Assembly: GCA_964547135.1 (NCBI GenBank)
Contig: CAZJMK010000026.1
Location: 1-50,063 of the forward strand
Direction: 5' to 3'
Source of the DNA: JAJXSS01 sp964547135
GTDB taxonomy: Bacteria; Planctomycetota; Phycisphaerae; Phycisphaerales; Phycisphaeraceae
DNA length: 50,063 bases
Below are positions 16,330-23,221 of this stretch, one piece after another; position 1 is the stretch's first letter; each line of letters opens with the position of its first letter. The notes below the pieces were generated by a model, which was not told the DNA's origin, searched no databases, and worked only from the letters and a program-made list of their open reading frames with translations. The position numbers and the translations under genes are program-made.

Positions 16330-17556
16330 TCAAACGCAACCCTGGTTTTCAATCACCACCAGTTTCGGGGCGACCTTCGCCACCCTCGGCTGCACATTCA
16401 CACCACGCGGTCCAGCCTCCAGCAATAACTTCGCCATCGCCTCGCCCACCGCATCGTTGCACTTGTCCACCGTCGCAGCAGGGGCATATTGCAAATAACT
16501 ACGCACCTGATCCTGCTGCCAGGTGTTGTCGTAACCCACCACCTTCACCCGCTTTTCCAAACCATCTCCGAGCAGCGCCAAGGCTGCCTGCACCAAGCAC
16601 GCCTCAATATCATTGATCGCCAACACCGCATCAATCGGCTGATCGCAACGCACCTGTTCCAACAAATGCCCCGCAATCGTCCGTGCATTCTGCTGATATA
16701 AAAATTCACGCTCCCGCCCATTCAAATGATCGTCCGTATGCACCGCCACCGGCATCGGGTAATGCACCACCGGCAAAGCCTGCCGACCTGCCTCCGTCAT
16801 CGCACGGGTATAACCCGCATCACGCTGCACCAACCACCAGGGCACCGGCTCCCACCGTGGCCGCATCCGCACCACCCGCTGACATCCCTGCGAAAGCAGC
16901 CAGCGCGTCAACGCATACGCCCCCTGTTCATGGTCCGGCATCACCCGGTCCGCCATCGCCACCTCCGGCGCATCCCCGTCACTGACCACCGGCACACTAA
17001 ATGCCCGGCAAGCCTCCACAATCTGTCGGCGTGCCTCCGGCGAAGCCACCTCCTGCGTCACCACCATCCCCATCGGTCGCCCCGCCAATATCTGTGCCAA
17101 CCCCAACTCCGCCATGTCCTGCCGTGGTGCCAGCAGCAGGGCGTGCAACCCCGCTTCCTGCAACACCTGCACACAACGCTGATAGGTAAACAAATCCCAG
17201 CCCCGCGGCATCACCGGGTGCGAACGACTGAGCACCCCCAAAGCCGTCACCATCGCCACCGTGCGACTGAGCACCGAGGTTTGAGCGGTGACACTGCTGA
17301 CCACCCGCCGCCGCCGACCTGCTTCGACTTCAATCAAACCCTGTTTCTGCAATTCATCAAACGCACAGCGCACCGTCGTGCGTGCCACTTCCAAACTTTT
17401 GGCCAGTTCCCGTTCCGAAGGCAACGGCTGACCTTCACGAAACCGCCCCTGTTCAATCCACTGCCGAAGCGTCGCCATCACCACCCCGCTGGGCGCGGCA
17501 TGAACCCTGGCCGTCGGCTCAGTATCGATCATCGTGCTGCGCTGCATCGTGGTCAT
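16330..17556 (-). CDS. GntR-type HTH / LacI-type sensor transcription regulator
   Basis: A predicted sugar-responsive transcription factor of about 408 residues. N-terminal winged helix-turn-helix of GntR type: LRQWIEQGRFREGQPLPSER, ELAKSLEVARTTVRCAFDEL, QKQGLIEVEAGRRRRV. The remainder is a periplasmic-binding-like sensor as in LacI/AraR (GMVVTQEVASPEARRQIVEA, DAVLAINDIEACLVQAALAL, VKVVGYDNTWQQ). This fusion is common in Planctomycetota and Bacillota carbohydrate loci. It is the first gene of the same-strand series leading to the PEP-CTERM, pseudopilin and glycosidase genes, so it likely controls them. The start is uncertain: the frame opens at a GTG (17601); I chose the ATG at 17556, though no ribosome site is evident for either. 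Confidence 0.88.
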   Translation of the reverse strand: MTTMQRSTMIDTEPTARVHAAPSGVVMATLRQWIEQGRFREGQPLPSERELAKSLEVARTTVRCAFDELQKQGLIEVEAGRRRRVVSSVTAQTSVLSRTVAMVTALGVLSRSHPVMPRGWDLFTYQRCVQVLQEAGLHALLLAPRQDMAELGLAQILAGRPMGMVVTQEVASPEARRQIVEACRAFSVPVVSDGDAPEVAMADRVMPDHEQGAYALTRWLLSQGCQRVVRMRPRWEPVPWWLVQRDAGYTRAMTEAGRQALPVVHYPMPVAVHTDDHLNGREREFLYQQNARTIAGHLLEQVRCDQPIDAVLAINDIEACLVQAALALLGDGLEKRVKVVGYDNTWQQDQVRSYLQYAPAATVDKCNDAVGEAMAKLLLEAGPRGVNVQPRVAKVAPKLVVIENQGCV

Positions 17557-17675
17557 AAAAGGATCACATTTGGATTTGGCTGTGTACCAAAAACATACCA
17601 CACGATCAATGGCAAGTCAATCGTTTTCCATCGATTATATGTAAGTCATTAATTATAAATGAGGGATCTGAAAAA

Positions 17676-17812
17676 TCCCTCTCCCCTTGGGAGAGGGTGG
17701 CCGAGTCTTCGAGGCCGGGTGAGGGCCGATGAAGAAAAGGCCTTGAAATACAGTACGACCAAACGCTCTTCCGCCCTCACCCTAACCCTCTCCCGGGGGG
17801 AGAGGGGATTGT
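17676..17812. repeat. E-type repeat, copy 3 (double)
   Basis: CCCTCTCCCCTTGGGAGAGG, then GGGTGAGGGCCGATGAAGAA; later the opposite element CGCCCTCACCCTAACCCTCT CCC plus GGGGGGAGAGGGG. The left unit is nearly identical to the copy at 22393-22459, including the GCCGATGAAGAAAAG exit. Confidence 0.85.
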
Positions 17813-17910
17813 TCAGAGGGCTCAAATAATTAAAGTCGATTGCCTGAACCCGCCAACCAGCCTGACATCCCCGTATTCAATCACCCATTCGCAAAATCCT
17901 TACCATGCAG

Positions 17911-17960
17911 CATACCCGCGCCCTCGGCACTCGCTTCGCTCGTGCCTCGTTCACGGCTTG
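17911..17960. repeat. D-type palindrome, variant copy
   Basis: CATACCCGCGCCCTCGGCAC with the inner hairpin CACTCGCTTCGCTCGTG, then CCTCGTTCACGGCTTG. It is a D frame with a different inner stem. Confidence 0.7.
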
Positions 17961-18003
17961 CTTCCAAAAATTCAAATTCTGCTTCGCATGCGATCACTTA
18001 CCC

Positions 18004-18366
18004 TCAATCGCCCTTGTATTCAGCAGCACTGGTGCAAGTTTCACGCACGCGCACAATCGCCAGCATCGGCAACTGAGGTTTAAGGCGGTCAAAAATCCAC
18101 TTGGCGAGCATTTCCGCCGTGGGGTTTTCCAACCCCGGTATGTCGTTGAGCAGGTAATGATCAAGTTGGTTTTTCACCGGCTCGACAGCCGCTTTGATCT
18201 GGCCGAAGTCGATCAGGTAGCCCAAAGCCGGATTGACCTCGCCGCGGACGACCACGTCCACGTGAAACGAGTGGCCGTGCAACCGGCGACACTTGTGCCC
18301 ATCGGGGAACGTCGGCAGAAAGTGCGCCGCTTCAAAATCAAACGATTTGGTCAGGTCGATGTTCAT
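18004..18366 (-). CDS. queD: 6-carboxy-tetrahydropterin synthase / PTPS family
   Basis: Converts 7,8-dihydroneopterin triphosphate to 6-carboxytetrahydropterin in queuosine synthesis. The 120-residue product matches the short bacterial QueD. Zinc ligands are seen in FEAAHFLP and RLHGHSFHV, the catalytic Cys region is GHKCRRLHGH, and the C-terminal VRVRETCTSAAEY holds the pterin-binding Glu. The ATG giving MNIDLTKSFDFEAAHF was chosen; the open frame extends 138 bases further upstream through non-conserved sequence that includes an A-type half repeat. No other queuosine genes are adjacent, so a different PTPS-family role (folate or biopterin) cannot be excluded. Confidence 0.88.
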   Translation of the reverse strand: MNIDLTKSFDFEAAHFLPTFPDGHKCRRLHGHSFHVDVVVRGEVNPALGYLIDFGQIKAAVEPVKNQLDHYLLNDIPGLENPTAEMLAKWIFDRLKPQLPMLAIVRVRETCTSAAEYKGD

Positions 18367-18421
18367 GATGGTATCAATAAGTTGCGCGTTGTAATGGGCA
18401 ATCCAAGGGTATTGTATTGAA

Positions 18422-18445
18422 ACCGGGGCCAAAGCCCACGGCGTC
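18422..18445. repeat. A-type half element
   Basis: ACCGGGGCCAAAGCCCACGG followed by CGTC: only the right side hairpin and outer arm of an A element are present. Confidence 0.65.
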
Positions 18446-18539
18446 ATTTCCCTATTGATAAAAGACCATGACGTTTTACGTAAACAGACGGATGCCACGC
18501 ACAACCGGGGGCGTACCGCATGGCGGTCGCTGCCTGCTT

Positions 18540-18609
18540 TGTGGCACCGCCGCCCTCGGCGGTGTCGTTATTCATCATCATTCACCCAGCCGGGGGCGGC
18601 TGGGCCACA
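18540..18609. repeat. G-type palindrome, copy 2
   Basis: TGTGGCACCGCCGCC, hairpin GCCGCCCTCGGCGGTG, then CACCCAGCCGGGGG and GGCTGGGCCACA. It ends 4 bases from the stop of the cyclo-ligase gene. Confidence 0.85.
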
Positions 18610-18612
18610 ATG

Positions 18613-19191
18613 TCATGTTTTTTGACACGCAATCACCCGTGTCGGCGTGATGATCCAATCAACCCTTCGATCATGCGGTTCACTGGGTAGCGCATCAACG
18701 ATTTGATCGTCAAACGCCAGGGCTAAGCTTACCGTTTCGGGGTGGTCGTTCAGGTATCGGTCATAACACCCGCCGCCCTGCCCCAAACGATCACCCTGCA
18801 ACGTAAACGCCAAGCCCGGCACAATCGTCACCGTGGTTGCCTTGAGCGATGCGGTTACCTCCGGCAGGTCAGCCTTGGGTATGAGCAACCCCGGTCGTTG
18901 TGCATCCGCTTCCAGTTCATGCCAACCTCGCACCGGCACGGCCAGCATGTTGTTACGCCCTGTCAACCTCGGCGCCGCCAAGGTGCGACCGGTGTTCCAG
19001 CAATGTTCCATCAGGCCATGAGTGTCAACCTCGCTGCCGCACGACACGTAGCAAAAAATCAGCGGCGCTGACACTATCGCAGGGTGCTTCAATAGATTGG
19101 CAACCACCGCCTGCGACTCGAACTGACGCGCTTGCGCAGAACGGCCCGCCCGCACCGCACGATATTGTTTTCGCAAAGTTGCCTTGTCCAT
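18613..19191 (-). CDS. 5-formyltetrahydrofolate cyclo-ligase
   Basis: ATP-dependent conversion of 5-formyl-THF to 5,10-methenyl-THF, recycling a stored folate. The 192-residue product has the family marks: N-terminal DKATLRKQYRAVRAG (substrate/ATP-binding Lys-Arg), FCYVSCGSEVDT at about 45, and the Mg-ATP motif PGLAFTLQGDRLGQGGGCYDRYL at about 130-152. The ATG at 19191 gives the conserved start; a TTG 30 bases upstream would add MAYNANIVAS without support. The C-terminus VDWIITPTRVIACQKT is typical. Same strand as queD, 247 bases apart with repeats between. Secure family assignment. Confidence 0.93.
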   Translation of the reverse strand: MDKATLRKQYRAVRAGRSAQARQFESQAVVANLLKHPAIVSAPLIFCYVSCGSEVDTHGLMEHCWNTGRTLAAPRLTGRNNMLAVPVRGWHELEADAQRPGLLIPKADLPEVTASLKATTVTIVPGLAFTLQGDRLGQGGGCYDRYLNDHPETVSLALAFDDQIVDALPSEPHDRRVDWIITPTRVIACQKT

Positions 19192-19270
19192 GCTTGCCAC
19201 GATGTTGGCATTGTAAGCCAAACGGCTAAAATACCCTTCGATAATTGCAGACGAACCGAGCCCAACGACG

Positions 19271-19378
19271 ATGAATATTCAGCACCGATTTTCTGCTTCC
19301 CCGGTAGCCCGTGCAGATCGTGAAGCGACCTTGCTGTTCACGACTTTTCAATCGGTGCGGCTGACGACAACCCTTTGA
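19271..19378 (+). CDS. Candidate 35-aa leader ORF
   Basis: A short frame (MNIQHRFSASPVARAD ... TTTL) ends 14 bases before the amidase ATG. It has no recognisable domain and no strong ribosome site. It could be a leader peptide or chance; listed because it fills the gap in frame-consistent fashion. Confidence 0.2.
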   Translation: MNIQHRFSASPVARADREATLLFTTFQSVRLTTTL

Positions 19379-19392
19379 GATGGACGACACCG

Positions 19393-20205
19393 ATGGCATG
19401 TTCTCGGCGTGAATTTCTTCGCTGGCTGAGCGTTGGTTCCGTTGGTTTTTACATCGCCGGCTGTACGCAGGACAAACAGGTGCTCAATGGTCGCCCCGGT
19501 CCCGATTGGCCCGAGGTCGCCAACCGGCCCACTCCGCAAAACTACGGCTCGCCCGTTACGCCAACCTCGCCATCCACCGGTCGCATGAACCCCGTGGCTC
19601 GTTCCAACTACCCCACCACCCAGGTCGAACCCCCCGATGCGCCGGGCAGTTCCCCCGCTTCCACTTTCAACCCCGACACGACCCCGATTGCCGTCGGCTC
19701 ACTCAAACCCATTCCCCGTGCCAGTTGGGCCAAGGGAAAAGTCAACATCAACCGCATTCAAGCCATGGCTGGTGTGTCGATGATCACCGTGCATCACGAA
19801 GGCTGGACCCCGGTCACCTTCAGCGATGCCGTCAACACCGCTGCCCGGCTGGACTCGATCCGTAAATCACACATCGAACGCATGGGTGCAGGCGACATCG
19901 GGTATCACTACATCATCGACCGGGCGGGCAGGCTCTGGCAGGGCCGTGACGTGCGCTATCAAGGCGCCCATGTACGCGAACACAACCCGCACAACCTCGG
20001 CATCATGTGCCTGGGTAATTTCGACGAACAACGACCCACCGACGCCCAGTACGCCACGTTGCGCAAAACCTTGGCCTCGCTGATGAAGCAGTACAAGGTG
20101 CCGGTGAAGTACGTTTACACCCATCAGGAACTCAACAAAACCGAGTGCCCAGGCAGCGTCCTGCAATCACACATGCGCACACTCCGTCGCGGCGGAATTG
20201 TGTGA
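19393..20205 (+). CDS. Tat-exported lipoprotein N-acetylmuramoyl-L-alanine amidase
   Basis: A predicted cell-wall hydrolase cleaving the lactyl-Ala bond in peptidoglycan (amidase_2/PGRP fold). The N-terminus MACSRREFLRWLSVGSVGFYI is a twin-arginine signal, followed by AGC, a lipobox, so the mature protein is probably a lipoprotein with a Pro/Thr/Ser-rich linker to about residue 110. The catalytic domain has zinc ligands in ITVHHEGW and in THQELNKTECPG, with DIGYHYIIDRAGRLWQGRD between. The ATG at 19393 was chosen over a TTG 18 bases upstream. Peptidoglycan recycling versus turnover role is not evident from context. Confidence 0.88.
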   Translation: MACSRREFLRWLSVGSVGFYIAGCTQDKQVLNGRPGPDWPEVANRPTPQNYGSPVTPTSPSTGRMNPVARSNYPTTQVEPPDAPGSSPASTFNPDTTPIAVGSLKPIPRASWAKGKVNINRIQAMAGVSMITVHHEGWTPVTFSDAVNTAARLDSIRKSHIERMGAGDIGYHYIIDRAGRLWQGRDVRYQGAHVREHNPHNLGIMCLGNFDEQRPTDAQYATLRKTLASLMKQYKVPVKYVYTHQELNKTECPGSVLQSHMRTLRRGGIV

Positions 20206-20209
20206 GTTG

Positions 20210-20286
20210 AATTTCGGATTTTGAATTTCGGATTTCGAATTTAACAAGCCAAGAACGAGGCTGGCAAGCCAAGGGCTTGGGTATTC
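20210..20286. repeat. I module followed by reversed D element
   Basis: GAATTTCGGATTTTGAATTT CGG units run into CAAGCCAAGAACGAGGCTGG and AAGGGCTTGGGTATTC. This is the reverse complement of the D-then-I order at 5830 and 9339, so D plus I behaves as one unit. Confidence 0.8.
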
Positions 20287-20324
20287 TTCATTGATTGATT
20301 TGGTGATTTTTTAATCTTCCACGC

Positions 20325-20352
20325 CTGAACTACATGTCTGCATGAAGTTCAG
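20325..20352. repeat. J-type hairpin
   Basis: CTGAACTACATG / CATGAAGTTCAG with loop TCTG, one mismatch; same CACGCCTGAAC flank as at 4755. Confidence 0.65.
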
Positions 20353-20451
20353 AAAGGTTTTTCAAACAACAACCACCGACTTAACAAATCGTGACGATCA
20401 CCTGCATCAACAATCGGAAATCCGACGGCGTCAACCGCGGGCTTTCCGCCA

Positions 20452-20492
20452 AATTCGAAATCCGAAATTCGATATCCGAAATTCGATATCCC
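20452..20492. repeat. I-type repeat
   Basis: Alternating AAATTCGAAATCCG and AAATTCGATATCCG units, about three copies. Confidence 0.7.
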
Positions 20493-20527
20493 TCTCGCAC
20501 CCGATCCGGTTATGATGCCCGGTCACG

Positions 20528-21265
20528 ATGTTCATCCTCAAAGCCTCCAACCTGGTCAAGCGTTACAGCGGACGCACCGTCGTCGATCACGTCAGCGTCG
20601 AGGTCAGCGAAGGTGAAATCGTCGGCTTACTGGGTCGCAACGGGGCCGGCAAAACCACCAGCTTCCGCATGGTCATGGGCATGATCACCCCCGAAGAGGG
20701 ACAGGTGATTTTCAATGGTCATGACGTGACCAACCTGCCGCTGTATCAGCGTGCCCAGCGCGGCCTTGGCTACCTCGCGCAGGAACCCAGCATCTTTCAA
20801 CGACTCACCGTCGAACAAAACCTGCACGCCATTCTGGAAACCCGACCCCTCACCAAAGCCCAGCGCCAGCAGCGTGCGGAAGAATTACTCGAACAATTCG
20901 GCCTATCAAAAATCCGTCGTCAACAAGCCCGCCTCTGCTCCGGCGGTGAAAAACGCAAACTCGAAATTGCCCGCGCTTTGGTCACCGACCCGGCCCTGAT
21001 TCTGCTGGATGAACCCTTCTCCGGCGTGGACCCGGTGGCCGTGGAAGATTTACAAGCCGAGGTGCGACGCCTGCGCAAGGACAATCACATTGCCATGCTG
21101 ATCACCGACCACAACGTGCAGCGCACCTTGGAAATTGTCGATCGTGCTTACGTGATCTTTGAAGGCAAAGTCTTCGCTCACGGTTCGCCCAAGGAAATCA
21201 TCAACAACGAACAGGTCCGCAAACTCTACCTCGGCTCAACCTTCAAGGGTGACGAGTTCGGTTGA
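20528..21265 (+). CDS. lptB: LPS export ABC transporter ATP-binding protein
   Basis: ATPase that powers extraction of lipopolysaccharide from the inner membrane with LptFG. The 245-residue product has Walker A GRNGAGKTT (about 37-45), the Q-loop LAQEPSIF, a modified signature CSGGEKRKLEIARAL, Walker B LILLDEPFSGVDP and the H-loop ITDHNVQRTLEI. The words YLAQEPSIFQRLTVEQN and LDEPFSGVDPVAVED are those of LptB rather than branched amino-acid transporters. It ends YLGSTFKGDEFG, again LptB-like. Other lpt genes are not adjacent. It implies an outer membrane, as expected for Planctomycetota. Confidence 0.93.
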   Translation: MFILKASNLVKRYSGRTVVDHVSVEVSEGEIVGLLGRNGAGKTTSFRMVMGMITPEEGQVIFNGHDVTNLPLYQRAQRGLGYLAQEPSIFQRLTVEQNLHAILETRPLTKAQRQQRAEELLEQFGLSKIRRQQARLCSGGEKRKLEIARALVTDPALILLDEPFSGVDPVAVEDLQAEVRRLRKDNHIAMLITDHNVQRTLEIVDRAYVIFEGKVFAHGSPKEIINNEQVRKLYLGSTFKGDEFG

Positions 21266-21276
21266 TTCGAATGGAT

Positions 21277-21345
21277 GACGCCGAGGGCTTTAGCCCCGGA
21301 TTTCATACATGAATATCCGGCCCTGCCCCCGGTGGGCACGGCGTC
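21277..21345. repeat. A-type four-way-junction palindrome, copy 3 (inverted)
   Basis: GACGCCG, GGGCTTTAGCCC, CCGGAT / ATCCGG, GCCC(TGCCCCCGGT)GGGC, CGGCGTC. It begins 11 bases after the lptB stop. Confidence 0.85.
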
Positions 21346-21375
21346 AACAACCATGGAAAGTGATCACGCTGCAAC

Positions 21376-22380
21376 ATGCCTTCCAAAAACAAAACTTCGA
21401 GTCGTCTGGTTCCCGCCGAGTATCGTGATGCAGCACGGGGCATTCGTCTGCAAAAAGCCATGGCCGAGGCGGGCATCGCTTCCCGCCGTGATTGTGAAAC
21501 GATGATCGAAAACGGCCGGGTGACGGTCAACGGCACACCCATCACCGCGTTGCCGGCCTGGGTGGACCCGCAACACGATCGCATCGAACTGGATGGCAAA
21601 GCCCTGCGCAAACCGCCCGTGCCGCGCTCAACGCACCCTTCCAAACGCACCGGCCCATCGACCAAAAAATCAATGGAGGTCATCGCCGCGGCCACCGTGG
21701 GCAAAGTGTATGTGATGCTGCACAAGCCCCGGCAAACCATCACCACCACCGATGACCCCGACAAACGCCGTCATGTGATGAACCTGGTCCCCGCTCACGA
21801 ACTGCCCGGCTCGCCACGCCTGTTCCCCGTCGGTCGGCTCGATGCCGATTCCACCGGCCTGTTGCTACTGACCAACGACGGCGAACTGGCCAACCGACTC
21901 ACCCACCCGCGCTACGGCATCCGCAAAACCTACCTCGTGTCCGTCAAGGGTCGCGTCGAAACCGAACACATCGAACAACTCAAAAGCGGTTTGTATTTGG
22001 CGCAGCGCAGTGATGAAGGTCGTATGACCGGTCGCCCTTCACCGAAACATCCGCCACGTCGCAGCACCCGCCCGCAACCGGTTCGCACCGGCGACCAGAG
22101 CAAACCCGCACCGATCAAAAAAGTGCAGGTCGATCAGGTGAATATTGTGCATCGCCAGCATGACCGCACGTTGGGCGATCGCACTTTGCTGGAGGTGACG
22201 CTGCATGAAGGGCACAATCGCATCATTCGCCGTGTGCTGGCCCGGGTGGGTTTGAAGGTTCGCCGGCTGCAGCGCACGGCCATCGGCCCGCTCAAACTAC
22301 ACAAACTGCCCATCGGCCAATTCCGCCTGCTTACGCCGCTGGAAGTCAAATCGCTGTACCAGGCCACGGGGTTGAAGTGA
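21376..22380 (+). CDS. RsuA/RluB-family pseudouridine synthase
   Basis: Isomerises a specific uridine in rRNA to pseudouridine. The 334-residue protein starts with an S4 RNA-binding domain (RLQKAMAEAGIASRRDCETM, RVTVNGTPI). The catalytic domain follows: VMLHKPRQTITT, the active-site Asp in PVGRLDADSTGLLLLTNDGE (about 157-171), and RKTYLVSVKG. A basic low-complexity insertion of about 45 residues (RPSPKHPPRRSTRPQPVRTG, about 219-255) separates it from the conserved EGHNRIIRRVLARVG. The layout fits RluB (23S U2605) better than RsuA because of the RluB-like N-terminus, but the target is not certain. Last gene before the lepA-associated cassette, convergent to it. Confidence 0.9.
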   Translation: MPSKNKTSSRLVPAEYRDAARGIRLQKAMAEAGIASRRDCETMIENGRVTVNGTPITALPAWVDPQHDRIELDGKALRKPPVPRSTHPSKRTGPSTKKSMEVIAAATVGKVYVMLHKPRQTITTTDDPDKRRHVMNLVPAHELPGSPRLFPVGRLDADSTGLLLLTNDGELANRLTHPRYGIRKTYLVSVKGRVETEHIEQLKSGLYLAQRSDEGRMTGRPSPKHPPRRSTRPQPVRTGDQSKPAPIKKVQVDQVNIVHRQHDRTLGDRTLLEVTLHEGHNRIIRRVLARVGLKVRRLQRTAIGPLKLHKLPIGQFRLLTPLEVKSLYQATGLK

Positions 22381-22392
22381 AGGGGTGGGATT

Positions 22393-22459
22393 GACCCCCC
22401 TCTCCCCTTGGGAGAGGGTGAACGAGTCCGCGAGGTCGGGTGAGGGCCGATGAAGAAAA
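22393..22459. repeat. E-type repeat, copy 4
   Basis: CCCCTCTCCCCTTGGGAGAG GG, then CGAGTCCGCGAGGTCGGGTG and AGGGCCGATGAAGAAAAGA. Near-identical to the left unit at 17676. Confidence 0.85.
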
Positions 22460-22513
22460 GATCATGCATATTGCCTTAAGTTCGATCGGGTGATTTTCTC
22501 GTTTGGTTCGAAC

Positions 22514-22586
22514 CTCACTCCCCCGAATCCAGCACAGCCATGAAGGCTTCCTGCGGGATATCGACAGTGCCGACGCACTTCGCGCG
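22514..22586 (-). pseudogene. Duplicated 3' end of lepA (distal copy flanking cassette)
   Basis: 68 of 73 bases match the true lepA 3' end (24617-24689), same orientation. Read on the minus strand it encodes AKCVGTVDIPQEAFMAVLDS GE and a stop, identical to LepA over the last 19 residues. It begins 3 bases after the stop of the small cassette gene. There is no lepA 5' part, so it is a fragment, best read as one end of an insertion. Confidence 0.93.
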
Positions 22587-22588
22587 AT

Positions 22589-23218
22589 TTATACAGGGAA
22601 CCAACGACGAAGGGTTTCTCGAAATCGTATGAATGATTTGTCATTGCACCGATCCAATCCAACATTCTCTGCAAGTTTTTTATATAGTGAGGATGAACGA
22701 GGCTGGTGAACTTGCCTGAGCGCTGACTCCAGTGCGTTTTTGGGCTGTGTGGGCTTAGGCTGATCCGGCGGTAAGTATCCCTTGTGTTGCAGCCATTGGC
22801 GGAGGTTGGGTTGTCGGTTACTCCAACCCAAATATTGATCTACCAAGGGCGAATCACTCCATATCCAAATCTCGAGTTCTGGATCAAGTACAACAGCAAC
22901 AACGCGATCTTGCCATCCGATCCTGGCAAGTTTTGATTCGATCGACTTTTCCATATCTTGGAGATTGATTGTCGGATCGACACCACTTCCCTCACGGTCC
23001 ACCAGAACCAAAGCGTGTGAATACGAGCTTGCAAAAGGGTTGAGCATTTTCTCCGGGTTCAGATAAACACCGGGGTCTCTTTCCGGATGCACGATAACAT
23101 CTGCACGGACCTGGCGGATGCCCAGTGACTTATGGCGCGACAAAAGCCCTTGCGCAGCTGCCTGCATGTTCTTGTCCGGCGTGAGAACGATCAAGTCCTT
23201 CATATGGAATACGCCCAT
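22589..23218 (-). CDS. Small RloB/DUF4276-like protein, putative TOPRIM-type effector
   Basis: A 209-residue soluble protein encoded 3 bases downstream of the ATPase gene, so the two are surely one operon. Possible catalytic acids sit in short hydrophobic strands: DLIVLTPDKN (about 8-17), SHALVLVDREGSG (about 67-79, acids at 74 and 76) and VAVVLDPELEIWIWSD (about 107-122). This spacing resembles RloB/DUF4276-type TOPRIM-like proteins, which pair with OLD/AAA ATPases in phage-defence operons. The C-terminal half (GYLPPDQPKPTQPKNALESA, then a basic tail) is helical. Start is ATG 23218 or an internal ATG at 23203. GC is lower than neighbours. Family call is moderate; nuclease activity is inference. 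Confidence 0.6.
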   Translation of the reverse strand: MGVFHMKDLIVLTPDKNMQAAAQGLLSRHKSLGIRQVRADVIVHPERDPGVYLNPEKMLNPFASSYSHALVLVDREGSGVDPTINLQDMEKSIESKLARIGWQDRVVAVVLDPELEIWIWSDSPLVDQYLGWSNRQPNLRQWLQHKGYLPPDQPKPTQPKNALESALRQVHQPRSSSLYKKLAENVGLDRCNDKSFIRFRETLRRWFPV

Positions 23219-23221
23219 ACA

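Larger units (their letters stand above)
17557..18003. other. Intergenic region with E and D modules
   Basis: About 450 bases upstream of the regulator. It contains an AT-rich promoter-like zone (about 17600-17665), a double E repeat (17676-17812) and a D-like palindrome (17911-17960). No gene is supported. Confidence 0.65.
20206..20527. other. Intergenic region of I, D and J modules
   Basis: 322 bases upstream of lptB: I module (20210-20241), D copy in reverse (20245-20286), J hairpin (20325-20352), second I module (20452-20492). Almost the whole stretch is repeat; no gene is supported. Confidence 0.8.

Noticed and set aside
17582..17603. Direct TACCA words before the regulator considered as an autoregulatory operator
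   Set aside because: The arms do not form a dyad and there is no second copy before the target genes.
16726..17652. 308-codon open frame on the plus strand
   Set aside because: Antisense to the regulator gene; composition is His/Arg/Pro-rich with no domain.
22514..22586. Considered as an independent small gene
   Set aside because: It has no start codon and matches only the lepA 3' end; it is better read as a duplicated end.
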